From: Bolinopsis microptera
Taxonomy: Eukaryota > Ctenophora > Tentaculata > Lobata > Bolinopsidae
Reading direction: 5' to 3'
DNA length: 64,000 nt
Assembly: GCF_026151205.1 (NCBI RefSeq)
Contig: NC_087072.1
Location: 11,818,169-11,882,168 of the forward strand
Within the stretch, counting starts at the first letter, position 1; each line of letters begins with the position of its first letter. The notes beneath the pieces were generated by a model. The model saw only the letters and a program-made list of their open reading frames with translations, was not told the origin of the DNA and did not search any database. Shown piece after piece: positions 32,510 through 44,206 of the stretch. A program made the position numbers and the translations under genes.

Positions 32510-35500
32510 CTTATATTTATAGTTATAGTGAATGGAAATCTAGCGTCCGCCAAAACGAAACAACGGGCGCAATTCTTGTTAATCGACCAATTCGTACATT
32601 GTACAGGATTTCTTTCTACCCTGTTTTAAAAAATTTTCTATTGTTTTATTACAGACATTGTATTAGTTTTTATTTTTCGGGGGTGTCCAACATTATAGCT
32701 GGACAACATTTTTGAACATTTAAAATATAATTTGGAACATTACAGTAACGTTATTCAAATCTCAATCTGAAAAAGTATGTTTCAAAGCTTTGTGTTTTGA
32801 TCATATGATCGTGGGTGTATAGTGATTTTGATTGCATGATTTTGATTGGGCAGTGATGGTGAGTGGAAAATGTTGGGAGTACCAGCCAGTTACTCTGTAA
32901 AATGAACAGCCCACTGAGGAGTGAGTGAGTGCAAAAGCGAGAACAGCAGAAAAGGTGGCACTAAACAGCACACTCAGAAAAGACACAGAAACTAAGCTGT
33001 GTGCGGTAAGTTAGCCAGTGTCTGAGAGCCGGTGTTGCCCGGCAGGAGGCCTCCAAATGAGGTACCGTGGTGAACTGTGGAGGCAAAGTAAGAGTGCAAG
33101 GCAGCTCTAACTGATGATGTTAGTTGACCATTGCCATATTATGTGTAGATTGTGTGAGTAATTTGATTTTTAGAAGCAACAAGTTCAATATTTGCCTAAA
33201 AATCCGTGTGTTGCCAAGAGAAAGGGAATAAATATCTCTTGAATTTTGAAAATTTAAAAAATTAACATGGTCCATTTCCGTTACCTATGTTTTGTGCTCT
33301 GCCAATTGCATCACTTGATTTAATTGAATGTATACATACATATATATACAATATATATATTGTTTGAATGACCTTTTTATTGAAAAAAATAAAAATCAAC
33401 AGTTTTATGTAATTTATGTAAATAAGTTATTTTATGACAATTACTATGTTAAAATTTGTTTGTTCTCAATGACGGAGGCTGTGAAATGTTTACAGTTCTG
33501 ATAATGAAGAATGTCTAAAACTAGTGATGATGTTTATGTTATTATTCTAAAAATCTATACAATCCTCTAACGGTTTCCCGATCATGCAGCTAAGTTAACC
33601 AAAATGATCTTACATGCATGTGCAATGTTACATAAATAAAACGGAATCCGTAGCTCACTCTCTTTTTGACAGGGCTATAATATATCCCATAAATGTGTAT
33701 TTAACTGGCCCTATTTGGCCTCTCTAGCTCTGTCAGGAACTGCAGGCTCTTTTAAAATTAACCTTTTCATCCACCTCCTTACTTTGATTTTCTAACACAG
33801 TAACATGTTTTAGTCCATCAAATTGTCATGTGAATGAGAAGCTTCAAACTTTAATGTGTTTGTTTTTTTAAGAGAAAACGGCTGGTAGTTTGAGTACTGG
33901 CAAAACCTATGTTACAATAAGCTGATAATTTTAGGCCATGTCTATTCCCCTGGGTGCCATTATAAGTGCTTTGTCCCTGTTCGATCCTACCCCTTTTAAA
34001 TCATTGTTTTTGTCATGTCTGTCAAGCTTGATTTTAAGCGTGTCCATCCTTGTTGATAGATAATTAATTGTATAACTTTGAAGTTTAACCTTTCACTCTG
34101 TCCAGATAACATGAATCAGTTGCTGCATTCAAGGGTGCGTTTAAAAGAAACAATAAGATATACAGTATGGTGGTGTTCATAGAAAACTTGTGGATGCTAG
34201 GACGATGACAAAGTTTAAGTTGTGACGATTCCCTTGCATAGTTTCAGATTTTCACACAAGTGTTCTCCATCTTTGTATCATACAGGTATGTACATTGTAG
34301 AATAAAATAAAATAGAATAGAATAGAATTTATCAAAAATGAGATGGCTTTCTGCTGCTGATAAGCTTTGTACACTTGTATCACATGTGAGGAATTTTTTT
34401 ACAGCCACCTAGACTGGTTTTGACTTAATAGGCTAGAGCAGTACCAAAAGAACAGGATTCTTACAGGACGCATCATGCGACACACGAAAAGCACAATTGT
34501 ATGTATCTAAATGATCGAATATTCAATTTCCTATTTAAAATTTCAATTACCCCGCTCATTGATATCATGACTACAACTATTGACCGTGAAAATAGTAATA
34601 GGGGATACCGCCAGCCAGGATCAAGCATTACGTTATTTCAGTCATGCAAAATTACATTGACATAATGTTTCAATATTCGAAATAACCTTTTTCTAAAGAG
34701 CTTATAGTATCTAGAAGGAACTTCTTCTGAATAAAAGCGTATCTTCGCAAGATGACCTTTTATTCATTTCAGAAACAAAGTTGAAACTAACTGGTCTTAT
34801 ACAAACCAAAGAGATAGTCTGAGATCAACGTTTACTTCATATGTACTACCTGGACTATCCTGAGCACCTTCAAGCTAACAGCTGGTGGCCCTATTCGACA
34901 TCATTCAAAGCCGAATATCTGGTTATGTACCCTGAAGACAAGCGTCAATTGTAATTTATTATTTAGTACAAATTACAATTTCTCTAACAGCATGGCAGTA
35001 CCTATAATCGAATAACTAGATGGTACCTCAATGGTGAACTTTTAACTGGACTAAACTGTGAACATTATTAATCCCCAGTAAGGTATGATGTGGGGTGTTG
35101 ATTGTTAAATGTTGTTAATGTGTATAATGTATATTTGCTATATTTGTATCTTGTGTGTTTAATGATCTCCCACAAGGGCAGTGTTATACAAATATCTAAA
35201 ATAATGCAGGAAAATGGGCTACAATAATCTGCAACACTCAGGTCTGTTACTTCCTAAAATATCTAAGCATGAATTGAAAATTTTTTACATCAAATTCAAA
35301 GTGTCTTTCTCATTACTTCTTTTGTAGCTCAATTACAATTACATTATATTATTGGCAGTGTATTACAGATGTAGGACACAGCAAAAGTTGTCACCTTGTA
35401 GTATGCACTATGCAGGGGCGACATTTCTACTTGACATGATAATGCGATGTTATAGTAACTCCAAAAGTGAGGGTTTCCTTTTTCCGAGGAAAATTCGCCC

Positions 35501-35540
35501 AAATTGGGAGACCTTACCCAAGGATTCCGAATTTTTTGGG
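32510..35540. other. Intergenic sequence, no gene recognised
   Basis: AT-rich. It contains a stretch around 32860-33120 with moderate GC and no open frame, a short third match to the LINE-derived arm near 33295-33340 (CTCTGCCAATTGCATCACTT), a TA run at about 33340-33360 and an A-rich repeat (AATAAAATAAAATAGAATAG) near 34305. No splice-bounded exon was convincing. Confidence 0.55.
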
Positions 35541-35559
35541 TTTTATCATGTATTTTAAC

Positions 35560-35895
35560 GACCAGGTAGCGCAGTTGGTTAGAACGCCAGCTTTGCAATC
35601 GTGAGGTTGCGAGTTCGAATCCCACTGTCTGCCTGGTCGTAGGGTGAGCGTCGTTGATGTTCAGCTAAGGATCCTGAGTGGTCTATGCCCCCGGTCTACT
35701 CAGCCGAATACTCGAGAAATCGGATGTGAGGGTTAAATGAGGAGCTGCCCATTGCAGCAAAGTCTCGGGCGAAGAAAGTATGGTGCACACAACCTTAACC
35801 GTCACTGGCCAAATGAATCCTTCGGCTTCCTGTAATTCGCTGGTTACACTTGTGTAACAATGTGGCTGTTGGAATACTCCGAAGTAAAATAAGTG
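35560..35895 (+). mobile_element. tRNA-Ala-like SINE, full-length copy
   Basis: The first 79 bases fold like a tRNA: acceptor arms GACCAGG and CCTGGTC, A box TAGCGCAGTTGG, anticodon-loop-like CTTTGCAA (TGC) and B box GAGTTCGAATCCC. A 250-bp unrelated body follows, ending GTAAAATAAGTG. The same body occurs reversed at 55450-55655. The anticodon stem is poor, so this is a SINE rather than a working tRNA gene. Confidence 0.75.
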
Positions 35896-36748
35896 AGAGA
35901 TAAAAATTGAATAGTTGGCAATTTTTACTGATATTTTATTCTCCGGGCTATTTTTTGATTTAGCGATGTTATCTTTCTTAAAGGCCCCATAGCCTCTAGC
36001 CAAAAATAGCCAAAACTTGAGATATCATCGTAACAAAAATCACTGCTGTGAAAAGCCCATGAGATTAAGAGCTTGTGGGCCGAGGCCACGCCCTTAAATA
36101 TATTCGCGAGTTTGAAAGACTGAAGCAGTAAGCATATTATAATATATCAGGATATATTAAGTCATCCAAATTAGCCTCTGTGAACACTTCTTTGTTAATT
36201 GTTTCTCAGAAGAATTTAATATTGATCAAAGTAGCAGACTTGTAGAAAAGCGCGATTGGCACATTTATATAATATATATTTTGTATGAATTAGTAACATA
36301 CCATAAAATGCGTATTTTTCAAATTATTGGCAAAAATCTGATTTTTGGATTGATATTTTAAGTTGCAGATAGATCCAACATTTTGACAATATGCCAATAT
36401 TTATGATTATGGTTACCTGCTCTATTATCTAGATTCTGCTCTATTATCTAGATTCTAGAGGTATTCTAGAGGCCCCGATGAAATGTGATATATCTAGTGG
36501 TCCCTATTAGAGCTAGCCTTACCTCAACAGTCTACACATACCTCAACACCTCAATACATTTATTATTCATCGGTCATCCTGATTAAAATTCGGAAATTTC
36601 ACATTGGTGCTGATGATTTAACTCATGCGATGCTTGACTGTTAACGACTAAGATTGCGTGATCCGTTTGCAGTTCATCAAAATGTAAAACGAAAGCTTTC
36701 TAGCTCGATTGGACTATTGTAGCTTCATCTACAATAGCAGTCCGGTAT

Positions 36749-37087
36749 GGGGTCATCTACATAAGACGTCCGGCAAATAGAGAGAGGGGGTGGTTTCTGA
36801 AAATCCCATTTATTTCAACTCTTTGACACTAATTACTCTGTAAGTTAAGATCCCTGTATTTTGAACGAAAAGTCGATTCCCAGAGCAGCTCATGAGAGCC
36901 GAGACCCAACTCGCATATTCTCCTACTATACTGCCTTTTATACTTCATGTCTCCAGCCAGTCTGACGACAATACGGACGTCCGGGGGAGGGGGAGGGATG
37001 GTTTTGAAAGTTCGGACAAACCCGGACAGGGGGAGGGGGTGGTATGAAAATCTGCGATTTTGGCGGAAGTACTAAGTAGATGGCCCC
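36749..37087. mobile_element. Short TIR element (GGGGTCATCTAC ends)
   Basis: Left end GGGGTCATCTACATAAGAC, right end the complement of GGGGCCATCTACTTAGTAC. Both are flanked by TAT. Inner GTCCGG and CCGGAC blocks and G-rich tracts are also paired. The termini resemble those of the element at 43367-43880 (GATCATACACTTAGTACCGG), so the two may be one family. Class unresolved. Confidence 0.5.
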
Positions 37088-37276
37088 TATTACATCTGAT
37101 TATCCAAGTTAATTGGTTTTCTCATTTAAATATGGTGTTTGCATCTTTAGACTTCGTGTCTCTTTCTACCACATATTTACTGAGCAATAACATAACCATA
37201 ATAATGGGTCCAGTAATAAAGGGTTATTTTCGGAGCAGCGTAAAATAAAAACAAGCTGAAGGTTAGCTTATTCTGG

Positions 37277-37736
37277 TCACAGCATCGTCAACAGATAGTC
37301 TCGCTTAAAATAGTAAACAACATCACCTCCTCGGTCAATGACTGTTTGTAATGTAGCTAAATCATTGAATTTAAAAATCTTGTATCTAAGAAATTATCTG
37401 CTTAAACCACCGAGACACATTTTTACCAGCGCTGAAAAACACTACCCTCTTAAAAAAGTTCGCACCGTTCCTCATAAGTCATAACTCTGACTACTTCTTA
37501 ATTGATACTCTTGGATCCAATCAGTATTATTTGGGAACAATGGACGATCTCTTACTCTACCTCAAATATTTCAGGATACTGTCCGAAGTTGTCTGCCTTA
37601 TCAGTACCGAACGGTGGAACTGCACGATACCACACACGTCGTAACTTTCAGCCGCGTGGGACAACCTCGCAACAAGAGCATTTTGTACTAGCAATATTTC
37701 TGGTGCCTCTCGTACAAAAACACATCCATCAGGCAT
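37277..37736 (-). CDS. Small divergent gene, 94 residues, function unknown
   Basis: Two exons on the minus strand: 37561-37736 (ATG at 37736, donor AG|GTAGAGTAAG) and 37277-37385 (acceptor TTTCTTAG, stop TGA). Phase 2 is kept across the 175-base intron. The protein has no signal peptide, membrane segment or repeat. It reads like a compact folded domain (ILLVQNALVARLSHAAESYD, DVCGIVQFHRSVLIRQTTSD, LATLQTVIDRGGDVVYYFKR). I do not recognise the family. Its ATG is only 88 bases from that of the hnRNP K-like gene on the other strand, so the two likely share a bidirectional promoter. No strong poly(A) signal was seen. Support is open frame plus matching splice sites; an additional exon is possible. 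Confidence 0.5.
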
Positions 37737-37824
37737 TTAGTGCGCGCGGCTCAAAACTTCGTAGGCGAAACGTTTGGCTATTCGAGTCGTCAGTTTAAAC
37801 TAACCAAATATTTATAGAAAGGAT
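37737..37824. promoter_or_regulatory. Probable bidirectional promoter
   Basis: The 88 bases between the divergent start codons include the GC-rich GCGCGCGGCTCAAAACTTCG and no TATA box in a useful position. Inferred from the head-to-head layout only; transcription starts may lie within the flanking exons. Confidence 0.35.
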
Positions 37825-40800
37825 ATGGAGGAAAACAAGAGAAGTTTGGACGAGAATGTTGTATCGGACGGAGCAAAGAAGAAAGCGAGATCAGCTACTC
37901 AAGTACTCATACGGCTCTTGGTTCCCAACAAGGTATGTTAACAGTAACTGTATTTAACGTTGATTATTATGTCTCTACTATCTGTCCGCTTAAGAGTCAT
38001 TACTTTTAATCTAATAACACTCTGCTGCAGGTAGTCGGTGGACTGATCGGTAAAGGTGGTGAGAATATCCAGAACCTTCGCTCCGCTTGTCCTGACGTTA
38101 GCTATTTTCTAATTTGTCGTCGACCTTCTAACCTAACCCTTAACTTAGAGCCCTTTCACACTATTGGATCATTTCCTGACCCATCCTATAATTTCCTAAC
38201 CATAAATTACCGAACCCCATATCCCAATATTGAGAGGTCGAGTGCTGATCTAACCCATTCCCTCCCGCAAGGCCACCATCAAGGTAAAAGAAACCCCTGA
38301 ATGTCCCCATGCTGAGGAGAGGTAATTCCTGCTTCCCAATTCAGCTACCATTATTTTCCCTTTACATCTTTCTTTCCCTTTACAAATTTCGTTTCCCTTA
38401 ATTTTTGCAGCAATACATTTTGCCCGACAACAAGAAAATACACCCTATACAGGCGTATACACTTTGCAAAAATCTGTAATAGCTATAATCTAGGTTATAT
38501 ACTAGAAGTGCCAAGTTTGTAATTTTAACTAATGTTACTCAGGGTGGTCCATGTGGAGTGCGAGGTTAACGACATTTACGCTATTTTCTCTCAACTCATC
38601 CCTCAAATATTTGATGTAAGTTAGTAATTGGCAGTTTTTGATTACTTCAATCAAATTAAGATTAAAATTATTTTCAATTAAAAATAATTTTGATAAGTTA
38701 AGGGAGTTAATAAGTGCATTGCAAATTCTGTGTTATAAAAACTAACATAATGTACGGTTAGGAGAGGGGCTTTAAATTTACTAAAATAAAGATTGGTTGT
38801 AATCGGTTTTCGCTTGCATTCCACATCTCATATTCCTTGATATCATCTAATCTATCTATGAACACTCAAATTTGTATGAACCGACCTATATGAATTTTTC
38901 AGGGATTGACAAAGCAAGGCTATGATAACGTTAAAGAACCAGAAGTGTGTGTCCTCTTTTCTGGGGTCACTATGGGAAGCATCATTGGAAAAGGCGGAAA
39001 AGTTATCAGCGGATTGAGAACCAGTTCTGGGGCATTTATAAAAGCTTTTCCGAACAAACTCCAAAACTCAGACGAAAGGGTTTTGTTGCTTAAGGGTGAA
39101 GTTGACAAGATCATTGAATGTCTAACTCAAATCTACAGTTAGTTTTAAAAAATTGTTCTTTCATTTTCTGTTCAGCTACTCTTAAATTCAGCTTTTATCG
39201 TTGCAGTGCCGACTATACTGGACAGTGAGTAGGGGGGGGGGGGGGGGGGGGGGGGGTCCAAGGGGAACTTTGGGGAACTTTGGGAAAGTCCCCCAAGATT
39301 TCTGAAGTTCCCCAAAAAAAAGTTCCCCAAAACTCCCCAAAGTTCCCCAAAATTCCCCAAAATTATTCAAAATTATTCAAAATTATTCAAAATTATTCAA
39401 AATTTCTCTAATATACATTAATACCCATTGATGTTAACATGTATGTTATTATAAGGTATAATCTTAACTTACTTGTTGATACTTGCAGCATGATAATTTT
39501 TTTGGCATGATAATTTTTTTGGGGAACTTTGGGGAGCTTTGGGGAATTTTGGGGAACTTTCTGAAGTTCCCCAAAAAAAAGTTCCCCAAAATTATTTGTT
39601 TCATTGATAATTTTTTGGGGAACTTTGGGAAAGTCCCCCAGGTTTCCTGAAGTTCCCCAAAAAAAAGTTCCCCAAAACTCCCCAAAGTTCCCCTTGGACC
39701 CCCCCCCCCCCTGAGTATGCCTTGTTTGTTTACCCTTCCTGATTCTGGGTATTTACTTTCTCTTTTGAACGAGTTTTGTGCAATGCTCAATCTCGTTTTG
39801 ACACTTAGTGTTTCAGATACAGTAGAAATGGACACTGGTCCCTACAAGCAGTACAACCCCGTAGACGGAGCCAGTATTCCACGAGAACCAGGCACGGGAG
39901 GATATCAGGACGGTGGTGATTCTTTCGACTCTGGTCGGAGATCCAACAACAACCGAGGATCTCATGGTTCCAACAGACAGATGGGATCTGGTTTTGCGCC
40001 TCCGCCTCCCTTCAGGAAGCCTGCTCCAGATTTCTACTCCGCTCCCTTCAAATCGAGAGGAGACCCTTACGGTTACAGTCATCACGGAGCTGCACAGTAC
40101 GACTTCCCTCAGACAACTGCTCCTCCCACTGCTTATCCTACACCGGAGGCGGGCGGTTTTGGGTAAGTACAAATATAAACTGTGCTGTTGTCCTGTTAAC
40201 GGGGCAGGGGGGGGGGGGGGGTCTTCATGTTAACTCAGTCTTACCCCCTTCTTGTATTATTGTCTCTAATCAGCTTATTAACTATGAAACGTTTTCAGAG
40301 GCGGTGATGATGGTCACGGAGTGGGTACTCTGTTAGCAAGCTTCATCTCCAAATACCCCTTCACCATCTTCCAAGGTACAGATGGGGACGCACACACAGT
40401 CAAGGAGGTCACACTCGAGAACACCTTGACAGGCTGCGTTATCGGTGATAAAGGTTCCAGAATCAGAGACGTCAGAAATTCATCTGGAGCCAGGATACGC
40501 ATAGGTAGGTTTATTTAATCTATCTCCCAAATTTGGTGAATCGTACATTTTAAAATTGGATACTTCTAATTTGTTTAAGTTCGTGGGGGGGGGGGGGGGG
40601 GGGTCGACCACTGTCCACTGACCATGGTTTCCCCGGTATTGCTTACTACGACTCCTCTTCTTAATTTTGAGCACGTATCTTATATTCATTTTTATTCAAA
40701 TTGAATAAAATTCACAATTTTTGAAATACGTCAAATTATCAACCCCCTTTTCACTTACCTTTTCAAGGGGTGTTTCGGCTGCCACTCCCAACTTCTTACA

Positions 40801-41100
40801 TAAACATTTATAATGCATCATTCAAAACTCGTCATGTACTAATATGTTGCAGCTGATTTCGACTCGGCGGGAGCTGGAGAACGCCTGATAACGATAGAAG
40901 GTAACAACATTCAAGCTCACCTTGCTGAGTACATGCTACAGTGCTGTGTCCAGAGCTTCTCAGGACATGCTACAGAATCAGCGCGAGCACCGCCGCAAAG
41001 GAAGAAGCTCCAAGCTAACCCTGCAGCTGCCCCCAACTCCTTCAGCACGTGGGGCGCTGAACAGCCCGAACAGACTACTCCAGCCTCAACTGGCTGGTAG
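37825..41100 (+). CDS. HNRNPK: hnRNP K-like protein, three KH domains
   Basis: Eight exons: 37825-37932, 38031-38096, 38272-38321, 38543-38615, 38903-39137, 39817-40162, 40299-40504, 40853-41100. All GT-AG introns keep phase and give 443 residues (human hnRNP K 463). KH1 has VGGLIGKGGENIQNLRSACP (GKGG 43-46), KH2 GSIIGKGGKVISGLRTSSGA (GKGG 128-131), and the C-terminal KH3 TGCVIGDKGSRIRDVRNSSG (GDKG 341-344). Between KH2 and KH3 is a Gly/Pro/Tyr/Arg-rich linker, as in hnRNP K. An N-terminal KKKAR could serve in nuclear import. Such proteins bind C-rich single-stranded RNA or DNA in transcription, splicing and translation. Intron 5 carries a G25-bearing foldback repeat and introns 6 and 7 further G runs. 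The three-KH order and length argue for hnRNP K/PCBP; PCBP is the alternative. Confidence 0.9.
39232..39711. repeat. Foldback element of GGGGAACTTT blocks in hnRNP K intron 5
   Basis: It begins with G25 then TCCAAGGGGAACTTTGGGGA, and ends with the complement, CAAAGTTCCCCTTGGA followed by a C run. Inner blocks (GGGAAAGTCCCCC, CCCCAAAAAAAAGTTCCCC) are also repeated and inverted, so the RNA could form long hairpins. Between the arms is an (AAAATTATTC)n stretch. Confidence 0.85.
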
Positions 41101-41930
41101 ACCTACACTGGGTTGGTCCTGTTTGTTTGTTTTTTCGTTTTTCTTTTTACTACTAAAGCTGGTGTTATATTTGCTGCTCACGTTTAAAGTCGTGACCATG
41201 ATTCTCGTTCACCAATTTGACGAAATTTAAAAGGGTAACAAATTTTGAGATCCCAAGAATCGATAAATTTGATGGTATTTGCTTGATATATTTCCTTTCT
41301 AAAGAAGTTTCGAATATAGCAGCGACGAATGCTCTGCAAATTTGGTTAAAGTTCTGCATCTTAATGCTGAGTGTTTTATACAGTAAAATCTCGATTAACC
41401 GGGCTCGATTTTTTCGTTCGATATTATATCCCGTCTTCCCAAACACACGCTTCCTGATAGGCCCTGTTAATTGAGGGTGTACTTTATTCTAGAAAGGGGG
41501 AAAACTTAACTTATAGAAATTCGGTTACAACTTTGGAAAAGTTTTCGAAATAGAGAAAACAAAAACTTTACACTCTTGATTAAAATTGAGCTTGCAAATT
41601 CTCTCCTAACTTTCTTTTAATTTCGTTGGTTATTTATCGAATCAGAATATTCAATATGAGATTGACAGTTTACAGTGTTGTTTTTTATCATTAGGCGTTA
41701 AAAATCGAAATTATTACTTTTCAGCGCTAAATTTATCATTTTGTCACAAAAATGAATTTCAATGCTCAAGTCTACAATACCATTTAAAAGTTCTTCTTAA
41801 TCATGAAATTCAGGGTTAAACATTTGATGAAATTACAATACAGCTCGATGGCAATTTAAATTTTACAACATCATCCATAATTCTTATGAAACGACAAGTA
41901 ATTAAAAAATCAATTTATTTTAGCGATTTA
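41100..41930. other. Intergenic sequence between KH genes
   Basis: AT-rich, presumably the hnRNP K 3' UTR plus upstream sequence of the next gene. No poly(A) signal in a clear position and no open frame of note. Confidence 0.5.
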
Positions 41931-41934
41931 ACAC

Positions 41935-43209
41935 ATGATGGCAGAAGCAGCAACTTCGCGAGGTCGAGGTAGGGGTCGTGGTGCCCCTCGCGGAGGTCGT
42001 GGTGGTTACGGTCAGAAACGACCTGCTGAATCCTTCGACTACGAGGACTATGGTTCCGGAGGTGGGTACACCAAGAAGAGGAAGATAATGGACGATGTGT
42101 ACAGATTCCTGGTGAGAGAGGATCTGGTGAGAGCTGTCATTGGGAAGGGTGGAGATCACATCAGGATGATAAAGGAGGAAGCTAAAGCAGCAGGAATTGA
42201 AACCAAGGTGTCTATCTACGCTCAGGGGTCAAATGGCGCCCCCCTGATGGAAGGTGCTGTGGACAGAGTCATGAGTGTGCAGTCCACCGGGGACGGATTA
42301 GAAATGGCGCTCACAAACCTCCTGCCATCAGTGCAAATCCACCACAACCACAAATCTTTCAGAGGTGGTCGCGGAGGGGGTGGAGCACCGGGTCAGAAGA
42401 GTCAGAAGTTAGAACTCCGTCTACTGGTGCCAGCTCATTGTTGCAGTGGTATCATCGGTAAAGGTGGCTCTGTTATTAAGCGAATCAAAGAAGAGACTAA
42501 CTCCTACATCCAGGTTTACACTCTTCCCATGCCGGGCTCAGAGGAACATTGCGTCAGAATACAAAACTTTGAAGCTCCTGACCTGATTGCGACCGCTGTC
42601 AAAGTGTTTGAATCAATCGCAGATATAAAAGGAAAGAACCCGATAATCATGTACGATCCAATATACTTTGAGCATGGAGAATACGGTGATACCGGTAGTT
42701 ATATTGACACAGAGTGGTATCAGGAAGCACTACGATCAGGGGTTGCTAAACCCACTCCATTCAAACAGATACGAGGATCATCAAGAGCCGCCCACACTGC
42801 TCCTGCTGCCCCACATGCTGCTTACACTGGATATGAGGAGGAGTATGAGTATGGGTATGAGCATGAAGGGTACGGTTATGGGTACGATGAAGGTTACGGT
42901 TACGCTGAAGAGGAGTACGGTTATGAAGACTACTACGCATACGCTCCCCCAGCACCCGCGCCAAGAGCACGAGCACGTGGTGCCCCACGTGCACGCTCTC
43001 GAGCTGCTCCTCCTTCCAGAGGTTACGGAGCCCCCTCATCAGCCCCCAGAGGTTATCCTCCTCGTGGTAGAGGTGCCCCCAGAGGAGCTGCCCCCAGGGG
43101 TGCTCCTAGAGGTTACTCAAGAGGAGCACCACGAGCACGTGGAGCTCCCCGCGGTAGAGGAGGTCCTCCTCCAGCTGCTTCCTACGCTCCTGAGGAGGCC
43201 GTCGAATAG
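41935..43209 (+). CDS. Two-KH RGG/YG-rich RNA-binding protein, paralogue 1
   Basis: Single-exon frame of 424 residues; ATGATG at 41935, 12 bases after an acceptor-like TTTATTTTAG, suggesting a spliced 5' leader. N-terminal RGRGRGRGAPRGGRGG, then KKRKIMDD (NLS-like). KH1 has DLVRAVIGKGGDHIRMIKEE (GKGG 70-73) with an extended variable loop; KH2 has CCSGIIGKGGSVIKRIKEET (GKGG 175-178). After KH2 come a conserved tail (DIKGKNPIIMYDPIYFEHGE), a Glu/Tyr/Gly block, and an Arg-Gly-Ala-Pro-rich C-terminus, likely disordered and phase-separating. The KH domains are of the hnRNP K/PCBP type, but only two are present and the architecture is not a standard vertebrate one. It is followed by a closely related tandem copy. 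Confidence 0.9.
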   Translation: MMAEAATSRGRGRGRGAPRGGRGGYGQKRPAESFDYEDYGSGGGYTKKRKIMDDVYRFLVREDLVRAVIGKGGDHIRMIKEEAKAAGIETKVSIYAQGSNGAPLMEGAVDRVMSVQSTGDGLEMALTNLLPSVQIHHNHKSFRGGRGGGGAPGQKSQKLELRLLVPAHCCSGIIGKGGSVIKRIKEETNSYIQVYTLPMPGSEEHCVRIQNFEAPDLIATAVKVFESIADIKGKNPIIMYDPIYFEHGEYGDTGSYIDTEWYQEALRSGVAKPTPFKQIRGSSRAAHTAPAAPHAAYTGYEEEYEYGYEHEGYGYGYDEGYGYAEEEYGYEDYYAYAPPAPAPRARARGAPRARSRAAPPSRGYGAPSSAPRGYPPRGRGAPRGAAPRGAPRGYSRGAPRARGAPRGRGGPPPAASYAPEEAVE

Positions 43210-43366
43210 ACACTTGCTTATATTGATTTTAAACATCATGATCATCTTTGACAGAAAGCCATTTATTTCCCCTACAAGTATGTTTTCTATTGTGAGCGGA
43301 CTATTTAAACAATCTCCCATTCTTCTTACGAAGATGACGTATATATACTTCTAACTGAGATGACTC

Positions 43367-43880
43367 CGGGGGGGATCATACACTTAGTACCGGACATGAC
43401 GTTGGTGGGTGGGTCATTTTTTCATTCTAACAACACTGTTAGTACATGGTACTAACTGGTGGGTCTACTGCCCATTTTCCAGAAAAACAGTTAGTACATG
43501 GTACTAAAGGGGGTGTCTAACCCCAAAAAAACCCATTTTACCTCAAATTTCAATTTTGGGAATGGGTTTTGAGGTTTTTTTAGTTTTTTTTTGGTTTTTT
43601 TAATTTTTAAAATTTTTAAAAGTCTTCCTTTAAAGTTTAAATGAGCTCTTTAAAAAAAAGCAATTTCTGGGTGGGTATCTTATTCTATATACCAAAAAAC
43701 AGTTAGTACCACGATTTTTCGACAGTTAGTACCGCAAAAGGCGGCAAAAGGGGTGGGTGTCTTACGTATTATCCAAAAAAACAGTTAGTACCGCAAAGGG
43801 GGTGGGTGGGTCTAGTGAAAAATATCCAAAACTACACTTAGTCGACGTGATGTCCGGCACTTGGTACCTGATCCCCCCCC
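43367..43880. mobile_element. TIR element between the KH paralogues, 8-bp duplication
   Basis: 514 bp with long imperfect inverted ends: GGGGGGGATCATACACTTAG at the left, complement of GGGGGGGGATCAGGTACC at the right, continuing into paired CCGGACAT / ATGTCCGG blocks. Flanks are GATGACTC (43359-43366 and 43881-43888). The interior holds several CAGTTAGTACCG subrepeats and A-rich tracts and no coding frame. Superfamily unknown. Confidence 0.7.
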
Positions 43881-44206
43881 GATGACTCGAATATCAAATT
43901 TGTAAGGAGCTCCGAAAATTGTTTATCGGACGTGCTAAGGTGTGCGTGTTGCCCAAAGCTCTCTAACATCTTTACATGTTAATTTATATCTGATTTAATA
44001 ATTCATTTTTAATCCTCTATTATCATTTTCATTATGTGTTGTGTTGGTTATTTTGGTCACCCTGGCCCTGTTGCAAAAAATCGTGGTAGTAATAGTGACT
44101 ATTACGGCAAAAATTATTTATAAACGTAATTTTGAAAGGTAACTTTCCAAAAAATAATAGCTCAAAATTTACTGACTTAACACCTCAATATTTAGCTGCT
44201 GCCTTC

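Noticed and set aside
35560-35638. Functional tRNA-Ala(TGC) gene.
   Set aside because: The anticodon stem does not pair well and the sequence continues into a repeated body, so it is a SINE head.
42668-43354. 228-residue frame overlapping KH paralogue 1, and similar overlapping frames on both strands of the KH genes.
   Set aside because: Out-of-frame shadows of the KH coding sequence; composition follows from the Arg/Gly/Tyr-rich codons.
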